DNA of 64,000 bases from Acinetobacter sp. LoGeW2-3 (GTDB taxonomy: Bacteria > Pseudomonadota > Gammaproteobacteria > Pseudomonadales > Moraxellaceae): positions 1 through 64,000 of the forward strand of contig NZ_CP024012.1 of assembly GCF_002688565.1 (NCBI RefSeq). Reading direction: 5' to 3'. The notes under the pieces are model-generated. The model saw only the letters and a program-made list of their open reading frames with translations, was not told where the DNA came from and ran no database searches. Shown here piece by piece: positions 55,140-64,000 of this stretch. Each line of letters begins with the position of its first letter. Positions within the stretch are counted from its first letter, which is position 1. A program made the position numbers and the translations under genes.

Positions 55140-58100
55140 TTATTCCCTGATAAATCCTAGCCAATTATGGTATTTCCACTTTTGTAGGTCTTTTAACTCG
55201 GGTAAATTCAAACTTAAATAACGACCACAGTTTTCACTCCAAATCCTGTCATTTGGATTGACCTCTAAATATTTCTGCAATGCTTGCTGAGGGTTCTGAT
55301 TTGGCCAACAATGAATCTGCGGATTGTCAGCTAGATCAACTCGTCGAATTAAACTTTCTTCATACAGCCAATTTCCCGTTTTATCGTTATAGGCATAAAG
55401 ACCTAACGCTTCCTCATCTTCCTCCGCTCTAAATGCCATGAACTTTTCTGCTTGTGATTGTCTAAACTGGCTTAAGCGTTGCAAAATCCCCGTATAATGA
55501 ATCGGTGTATTCCAAAAAGCATAGGTTGGAAATTTAATCGGCACACTTCTACTCACTCGCATATCAGGGCTAATGCCTTGCCCCAATAAAATTGAGTGCA
55601 TGCGATCATGCTCTAAATCAACCAAATTTGGATAACCAAATTTTTCATAATATTTCTTTAAGTAGTTTGCTCCCGGTTGCTGCAAACGTGGTATAGCATC
55701 TAATTGGTCTAGATGAGCTTTTCGAATTAATCCATCATCAATATCTTTAGTAACACCATTTAAAAAATGTCTAGTCGTCTTAAACTCAAAACCCGTCGCC
55801 TCAAAGCCTGGGCGTGAAAAACAACTTCGATCAGGATGTTTAAAATGTCGAATATTGGTTTCCATTAAAAAGACATTTGGCTTGTCATTAGCTTCTATGC
55901 GATGACGTCGTACCCGTCCAGAAGCCTGAATAATCGAACGCATAGACGATGGTTCTAGAATCATCCAATCATAATCATGATCACGCCCCACCTCACAAAC
56001 AGGGGAAGCTAAGACCAAAATAATATGCTGTTGTTCTGGATATCGATTTAGCCACCCCTGCACCATTGGATGATCATGTGGCTGTTTAGATTGATTTCGA
56101 TCTAAAATTTCATCTAAATATTTTTCAATATTTGCACGCATCAACAATGGAAAGCGCGAATGATAGACACAAATATGAATGCGGACATTTGGATCAATCT
56201 GCTGTTTTAATAACTGCTGAGCAATTTCAGCTAATGGATCAATATTGGCAAAGCGTACTAAACCCACACTGTATTGTTTGCCTGTATTAGGATCTGTAAT
56301 TGAATTTTCACCATGTGCAAGCATTGTCGTTTGCAGAATTTTTTCTGTAAAAACTTTTTCCCACTTCTCCTGCGCTGATATTCTTCGCGGTAAACCCACC
56401 CATTCAACTGTACGTCGTTTGGTTTGCTGTGCTTGCTGATTTAAGAACTCAACACGTTGTTTAGTAAATTTGAGATGGGCTTTTTTAAAAATGTCATTCG
56501 CTTGACTATCATTGATATTTTGATCGCACGGAATAACCTCATGACAAATACTGTTAGGGTTTTCATCAAACCATGCAGCAATAATCGGTTGGTCTACCTG
56601 TGTACGATTTTTATTATAAAATTTACGCCCAGAACTATACGCCAAATACAAACCATTAATTTCGGCAGGTGTGAGCGTTGCCGATGACAATAATACCCGA
56701 CTACCCAACAAACCTGCCCAATGCACCAAACGTGTCAGCGCATAATAATCTTCAGGGGAAAAATCATCAGGTTCATCCAATACCAAATCTGATGACATTA
56801 AACGTAACATCGGTGCAATTTGTTTTCCGCCACGAGTACTTTCAGTGGCTGGAATTAAATGATCTATCGTGCAACATAAAATTGGACTCATCAGCATTTT
56901 TCTTACTTGATGATTTCCCTTTAACCATTTGGCAAACATATGCTGCTGATCAAGAATACCTTCAAAATCTAGTTCATGATCATCATAATCAACATAGCTT
57001 TCTTCATCTGTCAGCCCATTTAAGGATTCTGAACCGATATTTTCTGCAATATACTGATTTTGTTTCGGATCAAGATTTTCTATATTTTCTTCTAAAATTT
57101 CTTTTGAATCTTTCTGGCTATAATGCTCAAAGATTTCTTTAACTGCTCCACCACCGACCATAATGGCTAAATCAGTTTCGTCTAAATCCAGTTTCTGACG
57201 TAAAGCTTTACCTGTTTGCAAAGTTAATGTTCTAAGACCTAGAGCAATATTAAAACGTGCACCTTTTTCAGGATCAGCAAGACCGTACATAATTCGGGTA
57301 TTACCCAAGGTTTTGCCTCGCCCAGTCGAAGCCAAATTCACACCAAAAAAACCATGATTTGGATAATCTTTTTGTATTTTACACGCTAACTGATAAGACT
57401 TATCTTGCCATTGATAATATGAGTTATTGGTTTTACCTTCTAAACCTTTTTGTTGAGGTAGACGATCAAACAATGCATCTAATCGAGTCAGTGCACCCAT
57501 CAGTTGCCTCGCCGATTGGCTTACCCCCACCAAATGATCGTCTAAGCTTTGCTTTAATGCACCAAATTTATCCGTATTGGCATATCGATCATACTTTGGA
57601 TCATGCCATTTAGGATTGGCATCACAACTTGAATAATAATGGTCTGACAACATTAAGGTCAGCCGTGAAATATGACTCACATATGGATCATCTAATCCAA
57701 TCGAATGAGGAAGATTCAGTAATTGCTTTAAATTACGTGCACAGGAATTTACTTCTCTACACCATGTTTCACTATTGAAAGGAATATGCTCTTGCCGAAT
57801 ATTCCAGCATTTTTTAATCTCTTTTTGTTGAGTACTATCACCATCTACATATTGTTTTGGATAGCACCAACTAAATTTTAAGTCACTCCAAATTGATTCA
57901 AATTTATCTGTTTTATAGCTTGAATCTTTGGTATTTGGTATCGGTAAACGATGATGTGAAACAATCAGCCACGCTGTTAGTTTTGCAATGGTTGGTAAAT
58001 TTTGAAAAGGTGAGCCTGATACTTGGTTTATTCCATCTTTAATGACTTGATCCAACCAAGAAAAATTATGATTTTTATCAGACATGGATACAAGGGCATC

Positions 58101-58625
58101 AATCCAATCTTTATCTTCTTCACCACAGCTTTGCACAAAAGCTTCAAATAATCTCAGAGAAATCCATTCATGTCTAAATGGATCAGCTACTGGTTTTTTA
58201 CTCTTCGAAACATTTTTTAATTTCGCAGCAAAAAATGGATTAATTTTGCCAAAGTCATGAAATAGTGCAGCGATGCGAGTGACTTGACTGACAAAACTTG
58301 CTGAGTGCCAATTTTGATCACAATAATCTACTTTTAACTGTTTTGATGTTCGATTTACCGGCACAATCCCCTCACGATTAAACTTATTCCGATTCCCCAC
58401 AATCCACAGCAACTCACTGCGACGTCTGCCTCGAATCCAATGACAACTGACCGCTGTACTTTTGGTCACAGTCTTACGCAGTAACTTTTTCACCGCTATT
58501 AGACCGTCTTCTGTAATCACTGTTTGCCACGTGTTATCCCCAATCCGATCAGCAAAAGCATCCAATACTCGACGAGTACGTGGAATGGCTTTCTTTTCGC
58601 ATTGACTAATAAAGGTCACAATCAT
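55140..58625 (-). CDS. cas3f: Cas3 with N-terminal Cas2 (Cas2-Cas3 fusion)
   Basis: 1161 residues, normal for type I-F. N-terminal Cas2 domain (MIVTFISQCEKKAIPRTRRVLDAFADR), HD nuclease with RIAALFHDFGKINPFF (about residue 115), helicase Walker A LASTGRGKT, DEAD-type LVLDEPDDFSPEDY, LLSSATLTP, and motif VI QASGRVRRHR. It degrades DNA bound by Cascade and works with Cas1 in spacer acquisition. It starts 5 bp after the cas1 stop, so it belongs to the cas1 operon rather than the csy operon. Confidence 0.96.
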   Translation of the reverse strand: MIVTFISQCEKKAIPRTRRVLDAFADRIGDNTWQTVITEDGLIAVKKLLRKTVTKSTAVSCHWIRGRRRSELLWIVGNRNKFNREGIVPVNRTSKQLKVDYCDQNWHSASFVSQVTRIAALFHDFGKINPFFAAKLKNVSKSKKPVADPFRHEWISLRLFEAFVQSCGEEDKDWIDALVSMSDKNHNFSWLDQVIKDGINQVSGSPFQNLPTIAKLTAWLIVSHHRLPIPNTKDSSYKTDKFESIWSDLKFSWCYPKQYVDGDSTQQKEIKKCWNIRQEHIPFNSETWCREVNSCARNLKQLLNLPHSIGLDDPYVSHISRLTLMLSDHYYSSCDANPKWHDPKYDRYANTDKFGALKQSLDDHLVGVSQSARQLMGALTRLDALFDRLPQQKGLEGKTNNSYYQWQDKSYQLACKIQKDYPNHGFFGVNLASTGRGKTLGNTRIMYGLADPEKGARFNIALGLRTLTLQTGKALRQKLDLDETDLAIMVGGGAVKEIFEHYSQKDSKEILEENIENLDPKQNQYIAENIGSESLNGLTDEESYVDYDDHELDFEGILDQQHMFAKWLKGNHQVRKMLMSPILCCTIDHLIPATESTRGGKQIAPMLRLMSSDLVLDEPDDFSPEDYYALTRLVHWAGLLGSRVLLSSATLTPAEINGLYLAYSSGRKFYNKNRTQVDQPIIAAWFDENPNSICHEVIPCDQNINDSQANDIFKKAHLKFTKQRVEFLNQQAQQTKRRTVEWVGLPRRISAQEKWEKVFTEKILQTTMLAHGENSITDPNTGKQYSVGLVRFANIDPLAEIAQQLLKQQIDPNVRIHICVYHSRFPLLMRANIEKYLDEILDRNQSKQPHDHPMVQGWLNRYPEQQHIILVLASPVCEVGRDHDYDWMILEPSSMRSIIQASGRVRRHRIEANDKPNVFLMETNIRHFKHPDRSCFSRPGFEATGFEFKTTRHFLNGVTKDIDDGLIRKAHLDQLDAIPRLQQPGANYLKKYYEKFGYPNLVDLEHDRMHSILLGQGISPDMRVSRSVPIKFPTYAFWNTPIHYTGILQRLSQFRQSQAEKFMAFRAEEDEEALGLYAYNDKTGNWLYEESLIRRVDLADNPQIHCWPNQNPQQALQKYLEVNPNDRIWSENCGRYLSLNLPELKDLQKWKYHNWLGFIRE

Positions 58626-58630
58626 AATGC

Positions 58631-59590
58631 TTACCCCTCTACATCATGATTTTTGCAAGCTTGTGCTTTGACCTGATCAAACATAAAGTCCAATACCTTA
58701 TGCTCAGTAAATTTCTGTAAAATCTGCTGCCGAAACTCTTGCTCGGTCATTTTCTCTTTGGCACAAATAAAGGCATAGGGTAAAACCACTGCGTCTTTAA
58801 TTAAATCCGCTACATCAAAGACCAATGCCCCACGACGGGTTTTACCATGCATCACTGCAAAACCATGTGGAATACCCAAAACCCAAAGTGTTGTAGCAGC
58901 TAAACCGTAGGCCAAATAATTACCGTGATTTAAAAAATCATTGGCTAAATCCCCTTGTTCAGGGTTACGACTAAAATCCTTAAGCCCTGTCCGAGTCGCA
59001 GCAATTTTATAAAGTAGTTTCGTTGTGGCAGCTTCAGCAAGTAACAGATCACCAACCTTACTTTGCAATGGAATTTTTGCACGATAAGCATTGAGTGCTT
59101 GTTGAATATCTAAATCATCGATATGAAAGCTATATTCTTTTAAATCCCGATCTTTTGCCCAAATTTTGTGAATGTATTCAATTCGTGCGACTTGAAATTG
59201 CTTTGCCACTTCTAAACGTTTTGCTTCATCAAACCAAAAAGACAACCAACCTTGCACATATTCAGTGGGACGATATTCACTTTGTGGTGTCATCCACTCA
59301 ATTTCACATCCCATAAATAAAGGTGTTCCACCACCGCCCGTAAAACCAACGAGTACGCCGGCACTCGCCAACATGCGCATTGCAGCTTGGGTAATGGATG
59401 TCCCTGTACCAAGCATAATGACTGTGGTATTGGCTATCGGGATATTCCAATACTGATTTTCATTTTTAGCTTCTGTTAAATACAAAACACGCCCATCTTT
59501 TTGCATGACGCGGCAATGCTCGAGATAGTACAAATTTGCACGTTTAGAATGTAGTATGGCTTTTAAATCTGTGGGATTAAGATTATCCAT
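58631..59590 (-). CDS. cas1: Cas1f spacer integrase
   Basis: 319-residue integrase of the type I-F adaptation complex. The C-terminal helical domain has the metal ligands: Glu in LLLAEAATTKLLYK, His in IPHGFAVMHGKTRRG and Asp in ALVFDVADLIKDAVVLP. It works with the Cas2-Cas3 fusion encoded next. The region upstream (59591-59954) should hold the operon promoter. Confidence 0.95.
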   Translation of the reverse strand: MDNLNPTDLKAILHSKRANLYYLEHCRVMQKDGRVLYLTEAKNENQYWNIPIANTTVIMLGTGTSITQAAMRMLASAGVLVGFTGGGGTPLFMGCEIEWMTPQSEYRPTEYVQGWLSFWFDEAKRLEVAKQFQVARIEYIHKIWAKDRDLKEYSFHIDDLDIQQALNAYRAKIPLQSKVGDLLLAEAATTKLLYKIAATRTGLKDFSRNPEQGDLANDFLNHGNYLAYGLAATTLWVLGIPHGFAVMHGKTRRGALVFDVADLIKDAVVLPYAFICAKEKMTEQEFRQQILQKFTEHKVLDFMFDQVKAQACKNHDVEG

Positions 59591-59954
59591 TGTTTACTTG
59601 TAAAGAATTATTTATGAATTAATCTATGAAATTTAAGGTAAATATTCTAGTGATTTTATTTTTTAGACGACAAGTTACGTCACCAAAAAATAATGTAGCT
59701 TAAGTACCCCTCTTATCTACGAATCACCAACTTAATTTCAGCTCATTGATGAATTTCATAAACTGACTAACCGATAAGGTATTGGGTGATTTTTACTTTA
59801 TTCACAGAGAACGGAATTAGTACAGAAAATTTTCATGCATGATCTTATAAATGGCAAGACATGCTAAATGACAAATACTATGACTTCTTTTACAGCGCGG
59901 ATTCAAATCTCAAGTGCAACACATTTGTAGGTGGTTGAAAAAGTTAGGTGTATT
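59591..59954. other. Upstream region of cas1
   Basis: About 360 bp without a gene, between cas1 and the IS66 left end. Near 59895-59930 it has a short stretch (GGATTCAAATCTCAAGTGCAACAC) that looks like an IS30-type end, but is too short to call. Confidence 0.4.
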
Positions 59955-59985
59955 GTAAGCATCCGCTGAACCCCATCGCTATATT

Positions 59986-61600
59986 TTAACGGGGTTCAGG
60001 TTTCCATCGGTGTGGCAGCAATTCTTCTATTTGGGTCGCTTTGTGTGTCGGCAGCCTTTTCAGCACATCACTTAAATAGGCATACGGATCCAGTCCATTC
60101 AGCTTGGCTGACTGGATTAACGTCATGATATTCGCCGCTCGCTGACCACTTCGTAGCGAGCCCGCAAACAGCCAATTCTTACGCCCTAAGGCCCAAGGAC
60201 GCATCTGGTTCTCAACCCACATCCTCGTATACGAGGATGGGCAAATAGGTAAATTGCCATCATCCAGATAGCGGCTTAAAGCACTCCAACGTTTTAGGCT
60301 GTAATTGATGGCTTTGGCTGTGGCAGAACTTGGTGGCACCTTTACAGCGTGCTGGTTGAGCCAATCATACAGCTGTTGCATCACCGGTTGACTATGCTGC
60401 TGCCGGTAGTCGTAGCGTTCTTGTGCTGTATTGTCAGTCTCTTTTCTGAGTTCTGCTTCTATCGCATAGAGTTTTTGAATCAGTGCTAATGCCTGTTCAG
60501 CAATTTGACTTTTCCCAGTCACATGCAGTTCATGGAATCTACGACGTGCATGGGCCATGCAGCCTACTTCAATGATTTGACCTGATTTAAAGCGGGCTTT
60601 GTAGCCACTGTAATCATCACAGACCAAATGACCCTGCCAGTCTTGCAGAAAGTCTTCTGCATGCTGACCTGAACGACTCGGCTGGAAGTCATAGATCACC
60701 GCCTGAATAGGATTGTATTGTGTGGTGGCATAAGCCCAGACATAACCTTTCTGTGGTTTTTTCTCTTTATAACCAAGTTGCATGATGGTGACTGGTGTTT
60801 CATCTGCATGAAGCACTTACTGTTGTAGCACCATTTTTTTAAGGCATTGGCTAGAGGTTCTAGTTCCACACCACAGCGACCAATCTGAGAAGCACTGCTT
60901 CGCAAGGGACAGCGTAGATCGAGAAAGATCAATACCAGCCCGTTGATAGATCAGGCGCTGACGGTACAGCGGCAAATGATTGGCATATTTAGAGACCAGT
61001 ACATGGCTCAGTAGTTCAGGTTAAGCGATCCCTTTATCAATGACATACGCAGGCATCACTTGCTGAGTCAGGGTATCACACTGATCACAGACCCATTTGC
61101 CACGCACATGTTGTTCTTTATAGAACTGTGCCGGTCTGAAATTCAGTTTTTCACTCACATCTTCACCGATACGACGCAACTGACAACCACAATCACATTG
61201 GTTTGATGCAGGTTCATGCTCAATACGTACACTCGCTAGATGATCTGGCAATAGTCGACGTTTAGGTTTATTGGTTTTGGCTTTCTGTGTCGATCCATCT
61301 ATTTTATCTGCATTCAGCCGTTCCAGTTCTAGCTCGACTGCTGCGATATCTTCTTCAACCGCTTCATCCCACAAATGGATTTGTTTGGCGGTGAGATGTT
61401 CATTTTTGCTGCCAAATTTGTGTTTTTTAAATAGCGCCAGGCTCATGCTCGTATTTTTGGTTGAGAATGGAAAGATGTTGAACTTTGGCATCTAATTGCT
61501 GATTTGATTTTTCTAATTGTTGATGCTGCATCGCTAACTGTCTGGTGAATTCCAGTAGTTGTTCATGGGGCAGTTGGCTTAAGTCAGGTAGCGTATTCAT
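59986..61600 (-). pseudogene. tnpC: IS66 TnpC transposase, frameshifted
   Basis: Starts at ATG 61600 (MNTLPDLSQLPHEQLLEF, then a coiled coil), shifts frame near 61460 to KKHKFGSKNEHLTAKQIHLWDE, has a zinc-finger-like region (CDCGCQLRRIGED ... KWVCDQCDTL), stops near 61020, and continues in other frames (ELLSHVLVSKYANHLPLYRQ) to the catalytic part LHADETPVTIMQLG and LVCDDYSGYKARF, ending LPHRWKPEPR. At least three frameshifts or stops; inactive as read. Confidence 0.88.
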
Positions 61601-61718
61601 GACCACAGTATAGTATGCCTGAGGTCATGAGAGTAAAGGAATAGAACCTTTGGAGAATAGCAGAACCAAGTGGCTTGGTTTAGAGCATATTCACCACCTG
61701 CTGTCGACCAACTCTTTG

Positions 61719-62015
61719 CTAGGGCAAGCCTTGGATTAATGCTTGTAATTGTTCCGAACTGAGTGAGATGGTTTCACCTTGATGAACCTGAGCCCAGTGG
61801 AATTTACCCTGTTCCAGACGCCGGGCACACAGCCATATGCCCGGTCCATCATGTACCAGTACTTTCATCCGATAACCACGTTTATTACAGAATAGGTAAG
61901 CGCAATAGGGTTTGATCGAACCAAAGGCTCTCAGCACCTGAGCCATGGCAGTATCCATCCCTGCACGCATATCCATTGGCTGAGTAGACAACCAGATTTC
62001 ATCAATACGGATCAT
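61719..62015 (-). CDS. tnpB: IS66 TnpB accessory protein
   Basis: 98-residue IS66 Orf2 family protein, with the conserved RIDEIWLSTQPMDMRAGMD, YCAYLFCNKRGYRMKVLVHDGPGIWLCARRLEQGKF. Slightly shorter than usual (about 110-118). Its start overlaps the tnpA stop (ATGA). Required with TnpA and TnpC for transposition of this family, exact role unknown. Confidence 0.9.
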   Translation of the reverse strand: MIRIDEIWLSTQPMDMRAGMDTAMAQVLRAFGSIKPYCAYLFCNKRGYRMKVLVHDGPGIWLCARRLEQGKFHWAQVHQGETISLSSEQLQALIQGLP

Positions 62016-62110
62016 TGAGTCAAACCCTGTATCAGCACCAGTAATTCAGTCACTGATTCCACAGGCCATTCAATCTTGATTATCTGATCCCGTGTGCAAC
62101 CTTGTTCCTG
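62012..62110 (-). pseudogene. tnpA: IS66 TnpA C-terminal fragment
   Basis: About 32 codons remain in frame (HQEQGCTRDQIIKIEWPVESVTELLVLIQGLTQ), ending in TGA overlapping the tnpB start. The N-terminal helix-turn-helix part is missing. Confidence 0.6.
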
Positions 62111-62143
62111 ATGCACTGGTATGCTGATATGAGAATCATACAA

Positions 62144-62214
62144 ATTAACCCATCAAAATAAGCCAACAATTCAAATTATGGAATCATTGGCTTAAATAGG
62201 CTTCGGGTTAATTA
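62144..62214 (-). terminator. Inverted repeat after yddG-like gene
   Basis: Nested arms: ATTAACCC (62144) with GGGTTAAT (about 62205), and AATAAGCCAA (62157) with TTGGCTTA (62188). In the minus direction the inner stem is followed by TTATTTTG. Probably the terminator of the exporter gene, or part of a deleted IS end. Confidence 0.5.
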
Positions 62215-62218
62215 ATGT

Positions 62219-63124
62219 TCAAATACTAGCTCTTTTAATTAAATTCCAGTTTGTTGCTATCCAACATATAAATGAGCCTACAATTACCATACATGTGCCT
62301 TTCCAAAAACTTACTGACAAATCAGTTTGCAGAATGAGCATAGCACTTAAGGAGGAAAGTATAGGAGAACAATAAGTTGCAGCCACTAAAATAGTAATAT
62401 TACCCCTCATGATTCCTATATTCCAAGCGGCATAACCTAATCCAACGGCCAAGCCTGCCGATACGATATATAAAGTTGTTATCAAATTTAGACTCGGAAC
62501 TAGTAACTCCTCTACCCATAAAAATTTGATCCAAAGGATGATTGCCGTAAAAATAAAAAAAATAGAAATTGGATTATTTCCTTCACTCATTTTTTTAGTG
62601 ATCACACAATAAATCGACCATATTATTGCCGCTGCTAGCGCCAAAATATAGCTTATCGGGTTACTTTTAAAATTTTCAATAACCTGGTTAAGATCTAAAC
62701 CCGACTCACCTGTTTGAATATAAATAATTCCAATAATTGAAAGTAATAAGCCAAAAATGACCCAAATACTAAATTTTAGTTCTTGAACTAGAATAAAAGC
62801 CATTACCATTAAACTAGGCCATAAATAATGAATAATATTAACTTCAATCGATTGTTGGGCATTTTCTGCATAAGCAATAGCAAATGCAAAAGATAATTCA
62901 TAGCCACAAAATAATAATGTCCCCAAAAATAAATATTTTTTAGAAATTTTTCTTAAATTAGGTAATTTAAAAATTAGCAACACTAAAAGCGCACTACAGC
63001 TATAGACCAATGTAATACCTAAATCAGCACCCAAGAGCATACTGACTTTCTTTATTAGCCCTGCCATCAAGGACCACAATAAAATTGCACTGAGCCCAAT
63101 TAATGTTGCTACATTTTTTGTCAT
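62219..63124 (-). CDS. yddG: Aromatic amino acid exporter, YddG-like (DMT superfamily)
   Basis: 301 residues with ten predicted membrane segments in two EamA repeats. Close in pattern to E. coli YddG throughout: the start TKNVATLIGLSAILLWSLMAGLI, the GYELSFAFAIAYAENAQQSIEVNIIHYLWPSL block, and AAWNIGIMRGNITILVAATYCSPILSSL in the second half. YddG exports aromatic amino acids and analogues. It stands alone with the Phd-like gene 34 bp upstream on the same strand. Confidence 0.88.
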   Translation of the reverse strand: MTKNVATLIGLSAILLWSLMAGLIKKVSMLLGADLGITLVYSCSALLVLLIFKLPNLRKISKKYLFLGTLLFCGYELSFAFAIAYAENAQQSIEVNIIHYLWPSLMVMAFILVQELKFSIWVIFGLLLSIIGIIYIQTGESGLDLNQVIENFKSNPISYILALAAAIIWSIYCVITKKMSEGNNPISIFFIFTAIILWIKFLWVEELLVPSLNLITTLYIVSAGLAVGLGYAAWNIGIMRGNITILVAATYCSPILSSLSAMLILQTDLSVSFWKGTCMVIVGSFICWIATNWNLIKRASI

Positions 63125-63158
63125 TATTTTCCCACTATTTAACTATATTCATTACAAA

Positions 63159-63341
63159 CTATTTTGTTTTTTCATATTGTGATGTATAAAGTGCTTTTTG
63201 ATAGGCTTCATAGGATGCTTTACTGATAATTACAGCAGAATCTCGGCCTCGACGTGTAATTTCAACTGGTTGCCCATCTATGGCTTTATTTATAAGCATA
63301 GATAACTGAGCTCTGGCTTTTGAATAGTTTAAGATTTCCAT
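63159..63341 (-). CDS. Phd/YefM-type antitoxin, no partner toxin seen
   Basis: 60 residues, typical of the Phd/YefM fold: MEILNYSKARAQLSMLINKAIDGQPVEITRRGRDSAVIISKASYEAY. The N-terminal half binds operator DNA; the C-terminal tail normally neutralises a Doc, RelE or YoeB toxin. No toxin gene follows on the minus strand (yddG does) and none precedes it, so it is an orphan here. The C-terminal toxin-binding part is short. Confidence 0.8.
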   Translation of the reverse strand: MEILNYSKARAQLSMLINKAIDGQPVEITRRGRDSAVIISKASYEAYQKALYTSQYEKTK

Positions 63342-63757
63342 CTATTACTCCTAAGTATCAAAACAGTTATAAGACTCAATCTGCACTTGCTCTGTTCTTC
63401 ATTTAAAAATGCTTTATTACACTGGCAATACTTAGCTCAGCCAAGCTTGAAATAAAACTATTCTGTCTCAAAAATAACTTTATTCATCAAATGCTTACAA
63501 GATTAAAAGCTTTTTTATAAACTATAATTTATAGCCTGCTTATCTAAGCATTACCAAATATTTAAAAATATAAAAAAAATGTCAATTTATCCCATAAAAG
63601 GTAAAGACCTATAATTACATCAAATATTTATTCAAAATGTAGGCTTGAATCTAAATTTACCTAAATGTCCTATTTATCCTAAAAATCGCCCATTTTGTTA
63701 TATGAAAGACATGGCAATGAGTTCAAAAATAATGAAAAGGATTTTTAGGATTTGATC
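63342..63757. other. Divergent intergenic region
   Basis: About 415 bp of AT-rich DNA between the antitoxin gene and the oxidoreductase gene. No gene or repeat seen. It should contain promoters for both directions. Confidence 0.4.
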
Positions 63758-64000
63758 ATGGCAAGAATAAGTTCAACACCTGCTGATGATGATGGATGTG
63801 CATGGTTTCAATTGAGTCCCAATCGAGTACCACAACCAGAATTACAAGGATTAGTAAAAGCTGACTGGGTGATAGTGGGTGCAGGCTTTACTGGGCTAGC
63901 AGCAGCACGACAACTTGCATTGAATTTCCCAGAAGATCATATCGTTTTGGTTGAAGCTCAAGTTGTAGGATATGGAGCTTCAGGACGCAATTCTGGCTTT
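63758..64000 (+). CDS. FAD-dependent oxidoreductase (DAO family), N-terminal part
   Basis: First 81 residues of a gene cut by the window end. ATG 63758 has AGGA about 9 bp upstream. The Rossmann FAD motif VIVGAGFTGLAAARQLA is followed by the acidic ribose-binding VLVEAQVVGYGASGRNSGF. This N-terminal pattern is typical of DAO-family amine oxidases such as gamma-glutamylputrescine oxidase. The specific substrate cannot be judged from the fragment. Confidence 0.8.
   Translation, partial: MARISSTPADDDGCAWFQLSPNRVPQPELQGLVKADWVIVGAGFTGLAAARQLALNFPEDHIVLVEAQVVGYGASGRNSGF

Larger units (their letters stand above)
59955..62115 (-). mobile_element. IS66-family element, degraded
   Basis: The left end begins GTAAGCATCCGCTGAAC at 59955, matching the GTAAGC start of IS66 ends. 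On the minus strand it holds the tail of tnpA, an intact tnpB and a frameshifted tnpC. No matching right end is found beyond tnpA, so the element is truncated there. Confidence 0.85.

Noticed and set aside
59895..59935. Possible IS30-family end upstream of cas1
   Set aside because: Only about 25 bp resemble such an end, with no transposase and no partner end.

Overview
The window looks like a piece of a large Acinetobacter plasmid (or a plasmid-derived chromosomal segment). The evidence is an iteron-type RepB initiator with ParA/ParB, a XerC/XerD 'pdif'-like site, PcaF- and DcaP-like proteins of Acinetobacter type, AT-rich DNA and many IS elements. No rRNA or tRNA genes were seen.

Layout. 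0-5 kb: DnaA-box pair, IS remnant, parB and parA (minus strand), iteron origin, repB (plus strand). A 19-bp palindrome brackets this module. 5.3-9.6 kb: ETF-ubiquinone oxidoreductase, a LysR regulator and an MmgE/PrpD protein, all frameshifted. 9.8-21.1 kb: an intact plus-strand catabolic block with two near-identical acyl-CoA dehydrogenases flanking an MFS transporter, then an ADP-forming acyl-CoA synthetase, a fused enoyl-CoA hydratase/3-hydroxyacyl-CoA dehydrogenase, a thioesterase, a 3-oxoadipyl-CoA-type thiolase and a DcaP-like porin. Together they could take up a carboxylic or dicarboxylic acid, activate it and beta-oxidise it. 21.4-31.9 kb: an organosulfur block. metN-metI-metQ-(SfnB-like)-metQ is on the minus strand. 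A LysR regulator, an SsuD/SfnG-like flavin monooxygenase, a sulfonate-binding lipoprotein, a thiol dioxygenase and a four-domain rhodanese are on the plus strand. 32.3-42.8 kb: an IS3 element, then a chaperone-usher pilus operon with a 7TM histidine kinase and a NarL-type response regulator, interrupted by an IS982 element. 43-45.7 kb: an IS5 element, the pdif site and an ISNCY-like element. 45.8-59.6 kb: a complete type I-F CRISPR-Cas locus with 78 repeats, csy4-csy3-csy2-csy1, cas3 (Cas2-Cas3 fusion) and cas1. 59.9-62.1 kb: a decayed IS66 element. 62.2-64 kb: a YddG-like exporter, an orphan Phd-type antitoxin and the start of a FAD oxidoreductase.

The most notable signal is in the 429-bp gap between cas3 and csy1. 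Two degenerate CRISPR repeats there flank one 31-nt spacer-like sequence on the plus strand. One of these repeats keeps its hairpin through a compensatory change. The spacer matches, over its seed, a CC-PAM protospacer 120 bp away. That protospacer overlaps a candidate minus-strand promoter, which precedes a 10-codon mini-ORF with a very strong Shine-Dalgarno and tandem rare Arg codons. This is the architecture expected of a CreTA-type guard (CRISPR-repressed toxin RNA plus crRNA-like antitoxin RNA), with csy1 downstream.

Frameshifts are concentrated in roughly 1-9 kb and nearly always change the length of a short homopolymer. Either the sequence is of low quality there or the segment is decaying; the genes between 9.8 and 31.9 kb are clean.
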